A DNA stretch of 64,000 nt from Bacteroidaceae bacterium (lineage in GTDB: Bacteria; Bacteroidota; Bacteroidia; Bacteroidales; Bacteroidaceae): assembly GCA_024401095.1 (NCBI GenBank), contig JAKSLR010000004.1:1-64000 (forward strand), read 5' to 3'. The notes beneath the pieces were generated by a model. It was not told the origin of the DNA. It ran no database searches and worked only from the letters and a program-made list of their open reading frames with translations. The first letter of the stretch is position 1. Each line of letters starts with the position of its first letter. The position numbers and the translations under genes were made by a program. This document shows positions 10,201 to 18,813 of the stretch, piece after piece.

Positions 10201-10260
10201 CTGCGTTCAGCAGCAGAGCGCATTGCTCTGATGAAGACAGTCATAAATACATTGAAGTAA
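7231..10260 (+). CDS. Large secreted N-acetylmuramoyl-L-alanine amidase-type protein with golvesin-like and FN3 domains
   Basis: First gene of the operon, 1009 aa, with a signal peptide ending near residue 20. An amidase_3-like fold is split in two: a first part from about 150 (H161 in MWQSHG) and a second from about 420 with AFHTDAG (H481) and the catalytic-type glutamate E565 in VPAVLLEFLSHQ. Between them, about 245-375, is a golvesin/Xly carbohydrate-binding-like beta-sandwich. An FN3-type domain follows (about 611-700), then a 300-residue C-terminal part that looks like a glutamine-amidotransferase-like fold. Databases often call such proteins xanthan lyase, which the zinc-site motifs do not support. 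The inferred job is to cut the peptide from MurNAc in the periplasm or at the surface, fitting the downstream genes. Confidence 0.8.
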   Translation: MKKHLLITVTLAFMSSAASAQNISTDVKKQIEERLNRELSDQRISVGKAKIDSIAEEKKVIKLFLNDNFSYVPFREDNVEALYNDMRALLPAQAAKKGLELRANNHKIEDLIPHYLRTGKKSKDKTWAPSASQPLVKPLNRPFTPTAGLNGRHIAMWQSHGFYFEQKLNRWEWQRARILQTVEDLYTQSYVLPFLVPMLENAGANVVLPRERDTRREEIIVDNDGKTMGNYTETNGTQNWTEGGIGFAHKKEVYSGWDNPFKDGTFRQATTIKKGAASEACWTPQIPVTGDYAVYVSYQTLPNSTEDALYTINHAGGKTSFHVNQQMGGGTWIYLGMFKFIKGQTGSVTLSNLSAKAGKVVTADGIKIGGGMGNIARSLNVEGTTENVKSSVAANAEQAKVMAFEPDYQVSGYPRYTEGSRYWLQWAGAPDSVYSKNHGKNDYNDDYQSRAEWVNWMAGGSQVLPKRKGLNVPLDLSMAFHTDAGTTLNDDIIGTLMIYMSKTEGRETYANGASRYLARELGDLIQSQIVSDVRKLHAPEWSRRGLWNSSYYEARVPEVPAVLLEFLSHQNFADMRYGLDPRFRFTVSRAIYKGMLKFICSQRGSEYVVQPMPVDHMAVKMNGQEAVLTWKAVEDELEPTAAPDSYIVYTRINDGGWDNGVIVTGNSYTATLESGKIYSWKVAAVNKGGKSFDSEILSAGLAGNSKPVLVINGFDRVSAPADFVAPGEGGKELGGFLDDVDHGVPYLKDISYIGQMKEYRRAIPWMDDDASGFGDSYADYEDKVIAGNTFDYPSVHGAALLANGYSFVSCSNESVEDGSVSLKDYELVDLILGKQYQSKMGKGGYKPLEFKTFTDDMQKALTAYLQEAKGKLFVSGAYVASDLWDNPLAEKKEADVKFATEVLKYQWRVNQAAKHSGLKTVQSALSKAGERFDYSDTLNEDCYIVEAPDALEPACTEAQTVLRYTENNLSAAVAYKGEYSTYIMGVPFETLRSAAERIALMKTVINTLK

Positions 10261-10261
10261 A

Positions 10262-12124
10262 ATGAAGAAACTGGCATTCCTGCTTTTAAGCATAGTGGCT
10301 CTGGCCGTTCAGGCACAGCAGCCATTCAAATTTGCACAGCTCACGGACATTCACCTGAACCATGATGCTCCTGAGCACATTGAAGACTTACTGCGCAGTG
10401 TGGCCAGCATTAATGCCACCGACGGTTTGGACTTTGTGCTCATCACTGGAGACATTACCGATGAAGGTGACCGTTATACCATGGAACGTGCCAAGAACAT
10501 TTTCGACCTGCTACGCTATCCTTATTACATTGTATTAGGCAACCATGAAACGAAATGGAGTGACAGCGGTTGTACAGGCTATGAAGAAATCTTTGGCTAC
10601 GAACGCTTTGAGTTTGAACACAAGGGTGTCTATTTCCTGGGATTCAACTCTGGCCCATTAATGCGTATGGCATACGGACATGTGGTGCCACAGGACATCA
10701 CCTGGATGAAGGAGAAATTAAGCGAAAGAAAAACCATACCGGCTATTGTCGTAACCCACTATCCGCTGATTCCCGGAGATGTAGACAACTGGTACGATGT
10801 GACCGACGCACTGCGCAACTTTGACATACGTCTTTGCATCGGTGGACATTACCACGTATTCAAGAACTGGAGCTATGACGGAATACCGGGCGTACTGATG
10901 CGCCAGAACTACCGAGATGCCAACAAAAAGACAGGTTATGGTATCTATGAAGTAACCGAGGATTCCATTCATGTAAATATACAGGAAAGTGGAGAACCGC
11001 TGAAACGCGTAGCATCGTATAGCTTGAAGGGCGATATCATAGACGTGAACGGTGAACGCCTGGATCCAAGCGCAGGTGCCAAGGAATATCCATCGTATGC
11101 AGACAACAAGACCTACAAGCAGGTCAAAGAAAGTTGGCTCATCCAATGTGGTGCAGGCATCTATAGTTCTCCTTCCCTAGATGGCGATAAGGTATTTGTG
11201 GGCGATGATACTGGCGTGCTGACCGCCTATCAGCTGAAAGACGGAAAACGCTTGTGGGAATTTGCCAGCAAGAAACGAATAGTGGGTACACCAGAGGCGA
11301 AAGATGGTGTGGTGGTCTTCGGATCAGCCGACAGAAACATTTATGGCGTAAGTGAAAAAGACGGTTCCCTGCTATGGAAAGTAACCTGCGATGCACCAGT
11401 CATAGGTGCTGTTACCATCAGAGACGGAGTAGCATACATAGGTGCCAGTGACCATAAGATGCGTGCCGTGAATATTCATACCGGTGAAGTAGTATGGACA
11501 TTCGACGGAGTGAAAGGATACATAGAAACCAAACCACTGGTAAATGACCAGCATGTGGTTTTCGGAGCATGGGATAATACACTCTATGCCGTGAAGACCA
11601 ATACCGGAAAACTGGAGTGGAAATGGGATGGCGGTATCAAAGGCATGCACTATTCTCCTGCTGCCGTATGGCCAGTAGAAGCAAAGGGCAAGATATTCAT
11701 AACTGACCCTCGCAGAGCCATGACAGCTGTAGACAAGGACAAAGGCGTGACCGTATGGTGTACCAAGCAATCCATGGTTCGCGAAACCATAGGCTTGAGT
11801 GAAGATGGAGAGCGCATCTATTCCAAGACCATGAACGACAGCATAGTATGTTATGCTACCGAAGGCAATGAACCGAAACAACTTTGGGCCACTGCCGTAG
11901 GTTTTGGCTATGAGCATGCACCTTCCATGCCGGTAGAAAAAGATGAAATAGTATATGGCAGCACGAAGGAAGGCATGATCTTCGCCCTGGAGGCAAAGAC
12001 AGGCAAGCTGCTGTGGCGACATAAGGTAGGAAACTCACTGATCAACACCGTGGTTCCTATCGGGAAAAAACAAGTACTCTTCACGGCAACTGGCGGTGAA
12101 GTAGGATTATTGAAGTTCAAATAA
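10262..12124 (+). CDS. Secreted calcineurin-like metallophosphatase fused to a PQQ-type beta-propeller
   Basis: A 620-aa exported protein (signal peptide about 1-19, cut after VQAQ). Residues 20-215 carry the complete dinuclear metallophosphoesterase motif set: TDIH, GDITD, GNHE, VVTHYP and GGHYH. From about 290 to the end are repeated blade motifs of the type GxxxWxF and LWKV/LWRHK, alternating with VFVGDDTG-like strands, as in PQQ-like quinoprotein propellers. The propeller is probably a binding scaffold, as no dehydrogenase partner is present. It starts one base after the amidase stop, so the two are surely cotranscribed. The substrate is unknown; a phospho-sugar or a phosphodiester linked to cell-wall polymer would fit. 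Confidence 0.82.
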   Translation: MKKLAFLLLSIVALAVQAQQPFKFAQLTDIHLNHDAPEHIEDLLRSVASINATDGLDFVLITGDITDEGDRYTMERAKNIFDLLRYPYYIVLGNHETKWSDSGCTGYEEIFGYERFEFEHKGVYFLGFNSGPLMRMAYGHVVPQDITWMKEKLSERKTIPAIVVTHYPLIPGDVDNWYDVTDALRNFDIRLCIGGHYHVFKNWSYDGIPGVLMRQNYRDANKKTGYGIYEVTEDSIHVNIQESGEPLKRVASYSLKGDIIDVNGERLDPSAGAKEYPSYADNKTYKQVKESWLIQCGAGIYSSPSLDGDKVFVGDDTGVLTAYQLKDGKRLWEFASKKRIVGTPEAKDGVVVFGSADRNIYGVSEKDGSLLWKVTCDAPVIGAVTIRDGVAYIGASDHKMRAVNIHTGEVVWTFDGVKGYIETKPLVNDQHVVFGAWDNTLYAVKTNTGKLEWKWDGGIKGMHYSPAAVWPVEAKGKIFITDPRRAMTAVDKDKGVTVWCTKQSMVRETIGLSEDGERIYSKTMNDSIVCYATEGNEPKQLWATAVGFGYEHAPSMPVEKDEIVYGSTKEGMIFALEAKTGKLLWRHKVGNSLINTVVPIGKKQVLFTATGGEVGLLKFK

Positions 12125-12136
12125 AATCTAAATACT

Positions 12137-13450
12137 ATGGAAAAGAAAACAATGAACCCCTGGTTCTGGGTACCGACCTTGTACTTTGCAGAAGGAGTAC
12201 CTTATTTTGTGGTGAACAACATCTCTGTCATGATGTTTGCCAAAATGGGTGTGCCAAACGGCCAAATGGCCTTCTTCACCACCTTACTCTACTTCCCTTG
12301 GTTCCTCAAAGGATTATGGAGCCCGCTGGTGGATGTGGTTAAGACAAAACGCTGGTGGATTGTAACCATGCAGATTCTCATGACCATCATGATGGCAGTG
12401 CTCACCTTTACCTTACCTTTCCCTGGAAAGGAACTCATAGAAAGTGGTGAGACACCGATGACCATGTTCTGGTTTACACTCATCCTTTTCATCATTGCTG
12501 CCTTTGCTTCTGCTACTCACGACATTGCTGCCGATGGTTTCTACATGCTGGCACACAGTACCAAGAGTCAGGCTGCATTCGTAGGTATACGTAGTACTTT
12601 CTACCGCGTATCTTCTATCTTCGGTCAGGGAGTGCTGGTATACATTGCTGGTTCTGTAGAAAAGAGCACCGGTGATATTCCATATTCATGGCAAGTTACC
12701 CTGGGTGTAGCTGCAGCCGTATTCTTCCTGGTTACCCTGTATCACACCTTCTGCTTACCAAAGCCAGATGCAGACAATGACCGCAGCAATACTGCCGAAG
12801 GAACAAACAAAGTGAAGGAATTCTTGAGCTCATTCTCTAGTTTCTTTACTAAACCTGGTGTAGGATTAGCGATTGCTTTCATGCTGCTTTATCGCTTACC
12901 AGAAGGATTCCTCATCAAAATGTGCCAGCCATTCCTGGTAGCATCTCAAGACAAGGGAGGTTTAGGACTGGATACCGATGCAGTGGGTATCGTATACGGT
13001 ACTGTAGGAGTCATCATGCTGCTCTTGGGCGGTATTTTGGGTGGTAACTACATTGCCAAGAAAGGTTTGAAGAAATCACTCTGGGTCATGGCAGGTTTCA
13101 TGACACTTCCTTGTCTTACCTTCTGCTATTTGTCAGAATGCCAGCCAGAGAACATCTATGCCATTGGTACTGCCATAGCCATTGAGCAGTTCGGATATGG
13201 CTTCGGTTTTACCGCATACATGCTTTACATGATGTACTTTGCCGAGGGCGAGTTCAAGACTTCACACTATGCCATCTGCACCGCTTTCATGGCACTGAGC
13301 ATGATGCTGCCTGGTTTCGTAGCAGGATATATTCAGGAGGCACTGGGTTATGCTAACTTCTTCTGGATGGTCATTGCCTGCTGTGCAGCCACCCTGTGTG
13401 TAACTTACCTGGCAGAACGCAAGGTAGATAGCGAATACGGAAAGAAATAA
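12137..13450 (+). CDS. AmpG-family MFS permease, probable MurNAc/muropeptide importer
   Basis: A 437-aa inner-membrane protein with about 12 hydrophobic segments of the major facilitator type. The opening WFWVPTLYFAEGVPYFVVNN and the conserved WSPLVD loop resemble AmpG permeases. AmpG brings anhydro-muropeptides into the cytoplasm; in Tannerella forsythia a related permease next to murK and murQ (called MurT) imports free MurNAc. Its place 12 nt after the phosphatase and 9 nt before namZ supports the same role here. Whether the cargo is free MurNAc, GlcNAc-MurNAc or a peptide-bearing sugar cannot be told from the sequence. Confidence 0.85.
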   Translation: MEKKTMNPWFWVPTLYFAEGVPYFVVNNISVMMFAKMGVPNGQMAFFTTLLYFPWFLKGLWSPLVDVVKTKRWWIVTMQILMTIMMAVLTFTLPFPGKELIESGETPMTMFWFTLILFIIAAFASATHDIAADGFYMLAHSTKSQAAFVGIRSTFYRVSSIFGQGVLVYIAGSVEKSTGDIPYSWQVTLGVAAAVFFLVTLYHTFCLPKPDADNDRSNTAEGTNKVKEFLSSFSSFFTKPGVGLAIAFMLLYRLPEGFLIKMCQPFLVASQDKGGLGLDTDAVGIVYGTVGVIMLLLGGILGGNYIAKKGLKKSLWVMAGFMTLPCLTFCYLSECQPENIYAIGTAIAIEQFGYGFGFTAYMLYMMYFAEGEFKTSHYAICTAFMALSMMLPGFVAGYIQEALGYANFFWMVIACCAATLCVTYLAERKVDSEYGKK

Positions 13451-13459
13451 CCTGCAATT

Positions 13460-14713
13460 ATGAAGAAATTAATGTTACTGGCATTTATCCTGACCGCCTG
13501 TACAGGAATGAAGGAACAGGAAGTGAATGCCCAGAAAATCAAGATAAAGACAGGAATTGAGGTACTCAAGAGCCAGAATTTCAAGGTACTGGAAGGAAAG
13601 CGTGTAGGCCTCATTACAAATCCTACCGGTGTGGATAATGACCTGGTATCTGATGTAGATATCTTGGCAGCTGCACCTAACGTGAATCTGGTGGCACTCT
13701 ATGGTCCAGAACACGGAGTCCGCGGTAATGCCCATGCCGGTGATGCTGTGGGTGACGATAAAGATCCTGTGACCGGATTGCCCGTTTATTCCCTTTACGG
13801 AAAGACCCGAAAAGCAACACCAGAGATGCTGAAGGATGTAGATGTACTGGTTTACGACATTCAAGACAACGGCTGCCGTTCCTTTACTTATATCTCAACC
13901 ATGGGTCTTGCCATGGAAGCAGCTGCAGAAAACGGAAAGGAATTCGTGGTACTGGATCGTCCTAACCCACTTACCGGAAACAAGATTGAAGGTAACCTCA
14001 CCGAAGACGACTGCATCTCCTTCGTGTCTCAGTTCAAGATACCTTATATCTATGGACTTACCTGCGGAGAGCTGGCTACCTATATCAATGAAAACGGCCT
14101 TCTGAAGAATGGCGTAAAGTGTAAGCTTACTGTGGTCAAGATGAAGGGATGGAAGCGTAACATGGATTATGAGAAGACCGGTCTTCAGTGGATTCCATCA
14201 TCACCACACGTACCTCATGGAAATTCTTCCTTCTATTATCCTGTCAGTGGAATTGTAGGTGAATTTGGTTATGTAAGCATCGGTGTGGGATATACCATTC
14301 CTTTCGAAATGTTTGGTGCACCATGGATCAAAGCCGACGAACTGGCTGATGCCATGAATGCCTTAAATTTGCCGGGAGTCATCTTCCGCCCTATCTATGC
14401 CAAACCATTCTACTCCGTATTCAGCGGTCAACAGATAGAAGGAGTCCAAGTGCATATCACCGACATGGAGAAAGCACCACTCACCCCTATCAATTTCCTT
14501 TTCATGCAAGAAGCAGCTCGTCTCTACCCAGACTATAAGTTTTTTGAAAAGGCAGATAAGGGCCGTTACAACATGTTCGACATTGTATGCGGAAGCAAGT
14601 ACATTCGCGAAACTTTCTCCAAGAACCACCGATGGGCAGACATAGAATCCTACTGGAACAAGGACGTGGAGAGTTTCCGCACCAAGAGTAAGAAATATTA
14701 TCTATACAAATAA
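13460..14713 (+). CDS. namZ: NamZ-type exo-beta-N-acetylmuramidase (DUF1343, GH171), lipoprotein
   Basis: Removes MurNAc from the non-reducing end of peptidoglycan fragments. The protein has 417 aa and the DUF1343 hallmarks: GLITNPTGVD near residues 50-60, YGPEHGVRG (its glutamate corresponds to a catalytic residue in characterised NamZ), YDIQDNGCRSFTY and LDRPNPL. A short hydrophobic leader with LTAC makes it a lipoprotein in the periplasm or on the surface. It is cotranscribed with the permease and MurQ, the same association seen for namZ in the Bacillus subtilis murein-recycling operon. The family assignment is firm; the activity is inferred from characterised homologues. Confidence 0.88.
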   Translation: MKKLMLLAFILTACTGMKEQEVNAQKIKIKTGIEVLKSQNFKVLEGKRVGLITNPTGVDNDLVSDVDILAAAPNVNLVALYGPEHGVRGNAHAGDAVGDDKDPVTGLPVYSLYGKTRKATPEMLKDVDVLVYDIQDNGCRSFTYISTMGLAMEAAAENGKEFVVLDRPNPLTGNKIEGNLTEDDCISFVSQFKIPYIYGLTCGELATYINENGLLKNGVKCKLTVVKMKGWKRNMDYEKTGLQWIPSSPHVPHGNSSFYYPVSGIVGEFGYVSIGVGYTIPFEMFGAPWIKADELADAMNALNLPGVIFRPIYAKPFYSVFSGQQIEGVQVHITDMEKAPLTPINFLFMQEAARLYPDYKFFEKADKGRYNMFDIVCGSKYIRETFSKNHRWADIESYWNKDVESFRTKSKKYYLYK

Positions 14714-14719
14714 AAATAC

Positions 14720-17683
14720 ATGACAACGATGAAAGACTTTACGTCATTTTTACAGGAGGTAAGACAACTCCTTCCAAAAGACAGAATTTACACCGATGAA
14801 CTGCGCCGTCTGGCATGGGGTACCGATGCAGGTTTCTACCGCCTTATCCCTCAAGTCATCATCCGCAGCAAGGGTGAAGATGAAGTATCTACCTTGCTGA
14901 AACTGGCTACAAAATACGATGTTCCAATGACTTTCCGTGCTGCTGGTACCAGTCTTTCTGGTCAGAGTATCAGTGACTCTGTACTGGTTGTTGCCGGTAA
15001 GAACTGGGAAGCATACAAGATTAACGAAGACGGTACACAGATCTCTCTGCAACCAGGTATAGTAGGCGCACGTGTCAACGAATACCTGAAGCCTTTCAAG
15101 CGTAAGTTTGGTCCAGACCCAGCCAGCATCAAGAGTGCCATGGTGGGTGGTATTGTAATGAACAATGCCAGCGGTATGAACTGTGGTACACATGCCAACT
15201 CTGACCGAATGATGAGCAGTGTAAAGATGGTTCTGGCCGATGGTACACGTCTGGATACTGCCGATCCTAAGAGTCGTGCTGCTTTCCAGGGTACTCATGC
15301 AGACATGATCATGAAGATTGAGAAACTGCGCGATAAAATCCGCAATAATGCTGCTCTAGCCGAACGCATCCGTTTCAAGTACGCCATCAAGAATGTAACA
15401 GGTCTCAACCTGCTGCCATTCCTGCGTTTTGATGATCCTATAGAGATCATGGCACACCTTATGGTAGGTTCAGAGGGTACACTGGCATTCCTTTCAGAGG
15501 TAACCATGAATACCTTGCCAGACCAGCCATATAAGGCTACTTCAATGCTCTATTTCAAGACCATACGCAGTGCATGCCAGGCAGTTGTGAAACTGAAAGG
15601 ACTGGTATCTGCCGAGGAAGAGGCAGTGAATGCTGACACCACACTCAATGAGAATGAAAAGTTCATCAAAGCTGGTGAAGCTGCCCTGGTACAGAGTGCT
15701 GAGCTGCTTGACTGGAAGTCTCTTTCATCAGTAGATGACCCTAATTACCTTAAATATGTAAAGGAAGCCGGCAAGAAGACTGCAGAAGGTCTTACTGCAG
15801 TGCTGACCGAGACCAAGGCCTTCACACCAGAAGCTCTGGAGAAGAACATGGCTCAGATGACCGAGGCACTCAAGGAATTCGATACCTATGTACCAGTAGA
15901 ATTCACCCAGGATCCTGCCGTATATGGTAAATTCTGGGCTATCCGAAGCGGTATCTTCCCATCTGTAGGTGGAACCCGTAAGCCAGGTACTACCTGCTTG
16001 ATTGAGGATGTGGCATTCCACATTGAGGACCTGCCAGATGCTACCGAGGAGCTCCAGAAGCTGATTGCTGAACATGGTTACGACGATGCCTGCATCTACG
16101 GTCATGCATTGGAAGGCAACTACCACTTCATCATCAACCAGCTATTCAACGATGAGAGTGAGGTTAAGCGCTACGAGAACCTGATGAATGACGTGAAGAC
16201 ACTGGTGGTAGACAAGTACAACGGCTCCCTGAAGGCAGAGCACGGTACGGGTAGAAACATGGCACCATTCGTACGCCACGAGTGGGGAGATGAAGCATAC
16301 GAGGTGATGAAGGAGGTAAAGAACATCTTCGACCCTAAGTGCATCCTGAACCCTGGAGTCATCATCAACGACGACCCTCGCTGCTACTTGAAGAATTTCA
16401 AGCCACTGCCTCTCATGTTCAAGGATACTGAAGGCGTTTCCAAGATTCTGAACGGAAAACACAATGAAGAACTGGAGCGTGTAGACAAGTGTATAGAATG
16501 CGGCTTCTGCGAAGTAAACTGTGTATCTTGCGGATTCACCCTGTCATCTCGTCAGCGTATCGTCATCCAGCGTGAGCTTGCACGTCTGCGCCAGACAGGA
16601 GCAGATCCTGCACGTCTGGCCCTACTGGAAAAGCAATATGCATATCCAGGAAACCAGACCTGTGCCGGCGATGGCCTCTGCAGTACCTCTTGTCCTATGG
16701 GTATCAATACTGGTGAGCTGACCCACTATATCCGTGAAATGGCACTTCCAAAGGGTTCATTCGGCTACGGTGTGGGCAACTTTGCAGCTAACCACCTGCA
16801 TGGCATCAAACAAGGTTTACGTCCTGTACTGAGCTTAGCTAATCTGGGTCACAACATTCTGGGTTCTACAGCCATGAGTGCCATCTGTAACGGTCTGCAT
16901 GCAGCAGGCGTACCACTGTGGACTCCATCTATGCCAAAGCCTGTCTACGGAGCTCCTGTAGCAGAAGCAAAGAGCGCTCTCAAAGTGGTTTACTTCCCAA
17001 GCTGTATCAACCAAGCAATGGGTGTACAGAAGAACTCTCCATACAAGACTCCACTGGTAACCGAGATGACCAAGTTGCTGGAAAAGGCAGGCTACGAGGT
17101 AATCTATCCAAAGAAGATGGATAGCCTCTGCTGCGGTACTATCTGGGAAAGCAAAGGTATGCCAGATATTGCTGACCGTAAGTCGGCTGAACTGGAGAAG
17201 GCCCTTTGGGAAGCTTCAGAAGAAGGCAAATACCCTGTACTGTGTGACCAGAGCCCTTGTCTGCATCGCATGCGCAAGACCATCGGCAAGATGAAACTGT
17301 ACGAACCTGTAGAGTTCATCTGGACTTTCCTTCGCGACAAACTGGAATTCACCCAGAAGGATGCTCCTGTAGCTGTACACGTCACCTGCTCTACCCGTGA
17401 AATGGGTCTGGCACAGATGCTGGTAGATTTGGCTGGCCTCTGCAGTAAGAAGGTACTTCTCCCTGACGGTGTAGGTTGCTGTGCATTTGCCGGTGACAAG
17501 GGATTCACACACCCAGAGCTGAATGAATACGCTTTACGTAAGCTGAAACCACAGATCGAGGAGAACAACATCCAGATTGGTTACAGCAACAGCCGTACCT
17601 GTGAGATTGGCTTGAGTACCAACTCCGGTGTACCATACGTAAGCATTGCTTATCTAGTTAACGAATGTACTAAAAAGAAATAA
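14720..17683 (+). CDS. FAD-linked/Fe-S D-2-hydroxyacid dehydrogenase, probable D-lactate oxidase
   Basis: A 987-aa single-chain fusion of a GlcD-like flavoprotein and a GlcF-like iron-sulfur protein, comparable in length and order with E. coli YdiJ. FAD_binding_4 lies near 40-260 (FRAAGTSLSGQSI, then GGIVMNNASG) and the FAD-oxidase C-terminal domain to about 560. Two 4Fe-4S motifs follow (CIECGFCEVNC and CAGDGLCSTSCP, near 590-660), then two CCG domains (SLCCGT and VGCCAFAG). It has no signal peptide, so it acts at the cytoplasmic side. MurQ, five genes downstream, releases D-lactate, which this enzyme could oxidise to pyruvate while passing electrons to the quinone pool. Other D-2-hydroxyacids, such as D-2-hydroxyglutarate, remain possible substrates. 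Confidence 0.85.
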   Translation: MTTMKDFTSFLQEVRQLLPKDRIYTDELRRLAWGTDAGFYRLIPQVIIRSKGEDEVSTLLKLATKYDVPMTFRAAGTSLSGQSISDSVLVVAGKNWEAYKINEDGTQISLQPGIVGARVNEYLKPFKRKFGPDPASIKSAMVGGIVMNNASGMNCGTHANSDRMMSSVKMVLADGTRLDTADPKSRAAFQGTHADMIMKIEKLRDKIRNNAALAERIRFKYAIKNVTGLNLLPFLRFDDPIEIMAHLMVGSEGTLAFLSEVTMNTLPDQPYKATSMLYFKTIRSACQAVVKLKGLVSAEEEAVNADTTLNENEKFIKAGEAALVQSAELLDWKSLSSVDDPNYLKYVKEAGKKTAEGLTAVLTETKAFTPEALEKNMAQMTEALKEFDTYVPVEFTQDPAVYGKFWAIRSGIFPSVGGTRKPGTTCLIEDVAFHIEDLPDATEELQKLIAEHGYDDACIYGHALEGNYHFIINQLFNDESEVKRYENLMNDVKTLVVDKYNGSLKAEHGTGRNMAPFVRHEWGDEAYEVMKEVKNIFDPKCILNPGVIINDDPRCYLKNFKPLPLMFKDTEGVSKILNGKHNEELERVDKCIECGFCEVNCVSCGFTLSSRQRIVIQRELARLRQTGADPARLALLEKQYAYPGNQTCAGDGLCSTSCPMGINTGELTHYIREMALPKGSFGYGVGNFAANHLHGIKQGLRPVLSLANLGHNILGSTAMSAICNGLHAAGVPLWTPSMPKPVYGAPVAEAKSALKVVYFPSCINQAMGVQKNSPYKTPLVTEMTKLLEKAGYEVIYPKKMDSLCCGTIWESKGMPDIADRKSAELEKALWEASEEGKYPVLCDQSPCLHRMRKTIGKMKLYEPVEFIWTFLRDKLEFTQKDAPVAVHVTCSTREMGLAQMLVDLAGLCSKKVLLPDGVGCCAFAGDKGFTHPELNEYALRKLKPQIEENNIQIGYSNSRTCEIGLSTNSGVPYVSIAYLVNECTKKK

Positions 17684-17685
17684 AC

Positions 17686-18813
17686 ATGAAACATAGAATT
17701 CAGGCTCTCGATATTCTCCGAGGCATTACCATCGCAGGTATGCTGCTGGTGAATAATCCGGGAACATGGTCACACATCTATACCCCACTGGAACATGCTG
17801 AATGGAACGGTCTTACTCCTACCGACCTGGTTTTCCCATTCTTCATGTTCATCATGGGAATCTCTACTTACATCTCACTGAAGAAGTACGATTTCAAGTA
17901 CAATCACGCAACTCTACTCAAGATTGTACGCCGTACCATCGTTATCTTCCTGGTGGGTGTATTTACCGGTTGGTTCTCGCGCTTCTGCAGCTACTGGGCA
18001 CATCCCGATGAGACATTGGGATTTATGAGCCAGCTGTGGCAATCGGTGTGGAACTTTGAGAACATGCGCATACTGGGCGTGTTACAGCGTCTGGGCATCT
18101 GCTACGGTATTGTGAGCATCATTGCCATTACCGTGAACCACAAGCGCATACCTTATATCATTGCCGGTTTACTGGTAGTCTATGCAGTGATCCTCCTACT
18201 GGGCGATGGTTACGTATACGATGGAACCGTGAATATCATTGGTCGCTTCGATGCAGCATTCCTCACTCCTAAGCACATGTATAAGGACAACGGCATCGAC
18301 CCAGAAGGAACACTGAGCACTATCCCTGCCGTGGCACATGTGCTCATTGGCTTCATGGCCGGAAAGATGGTTCTGGGAACCAAGGAGAACCTGAAGGAAC
18401 TCATGTTGAAACTGTTTATTCTGGGTACCATACTCACCTTCTGCGGCTTCTTGCTGCAGTACGGTTTTCCTATCAACAAGAAGATCTGGTCACCATCTTT
18501 TGTCATGGTTACCTGTGGTTTGGCATCCAGTGCACTCTCACTCATGATCTGGCTGGTAGACATCAAGGGATGGAAGGAATGGAGCATCTACTTCAATTCC
18601 TTTGGTGTGAACCCACTGTTCATGTATGTAGCAGGAACGCTGGCATCTATCCTGATCTCACGCTTCGGCATTCAGGGATGGCTAGTAAACGACGTCCTGA
18701 TACCATCATTGGGTGAACTGAACGGATCCCTGGCCTATGCACTACTGTTCAATGTATTCTGCTGGTGCATTGGCTACCCTCTATATAAAAACAAAATTTA
18801 CATTAAGATATGA
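17686..18813 (+). CDS. NagX/HGSNAT-like membrane acetyltransferase (DUF5009)
   Basis: A 375-aa protein with about ten membrane segments in the family of heparan-alpha-glucosaminide N-acetyltransferase and bacterial NagX. The N-terminal RIQALDILRGITIAGMLLVNNPG and the PTDLVFPFFMFIMG loop are typical. These proteins transfer acetyl groups from cytoplasmic acetyl-CoA to amino sugars on the other side of the membrane. In this operon it could re-acetylate de-N-acetylated amino sugars from cell wall so that the permease, kinase and MurQ can use them. It starts 2 nt after the dehydrogenase and overlaps the kinase gene by 4 nt. Confidence 0.8.
   Translation: MKHRIQALDILRGITIAGMLLVNNPGTWSHIYTPLEHAEWNGLTPTDLVFPFFMFIMGISTYISLKKYDFKYNHATLLKIVRRTIVIFLVGVFTGWFSRFCSYWAHPDETLGFMSQLWQSVWNFENMRILGVLQRLGICYGIVSIIAITVNHKRIPYIIAGLLVVYAVILLLGDGYVYDGTVNIIGRFDAAFLTPKHMYKDNGIDPEGTLSTIPAVAHVLIGFMAGKMVLGTKENLKELMLKLFILGTILTFCGFLLQYGFPINKKIWSPSFVMVTCGLASSALSLMIWLVDIKGWKEWSIYFNSFGVNPLFMYVAGTLASILISRFGIQGWLVNDVLIPSLGELNGSLAYALLFNVFCWCIGYPLYKNKIYIKI

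Noticed and set aside
11372..12022. 216-codon minus-strand frame inside the phosphatase-propeller gene
   Set aside because: Shadow of the PQQ-like repeats; no promoter, start context or protein motif.
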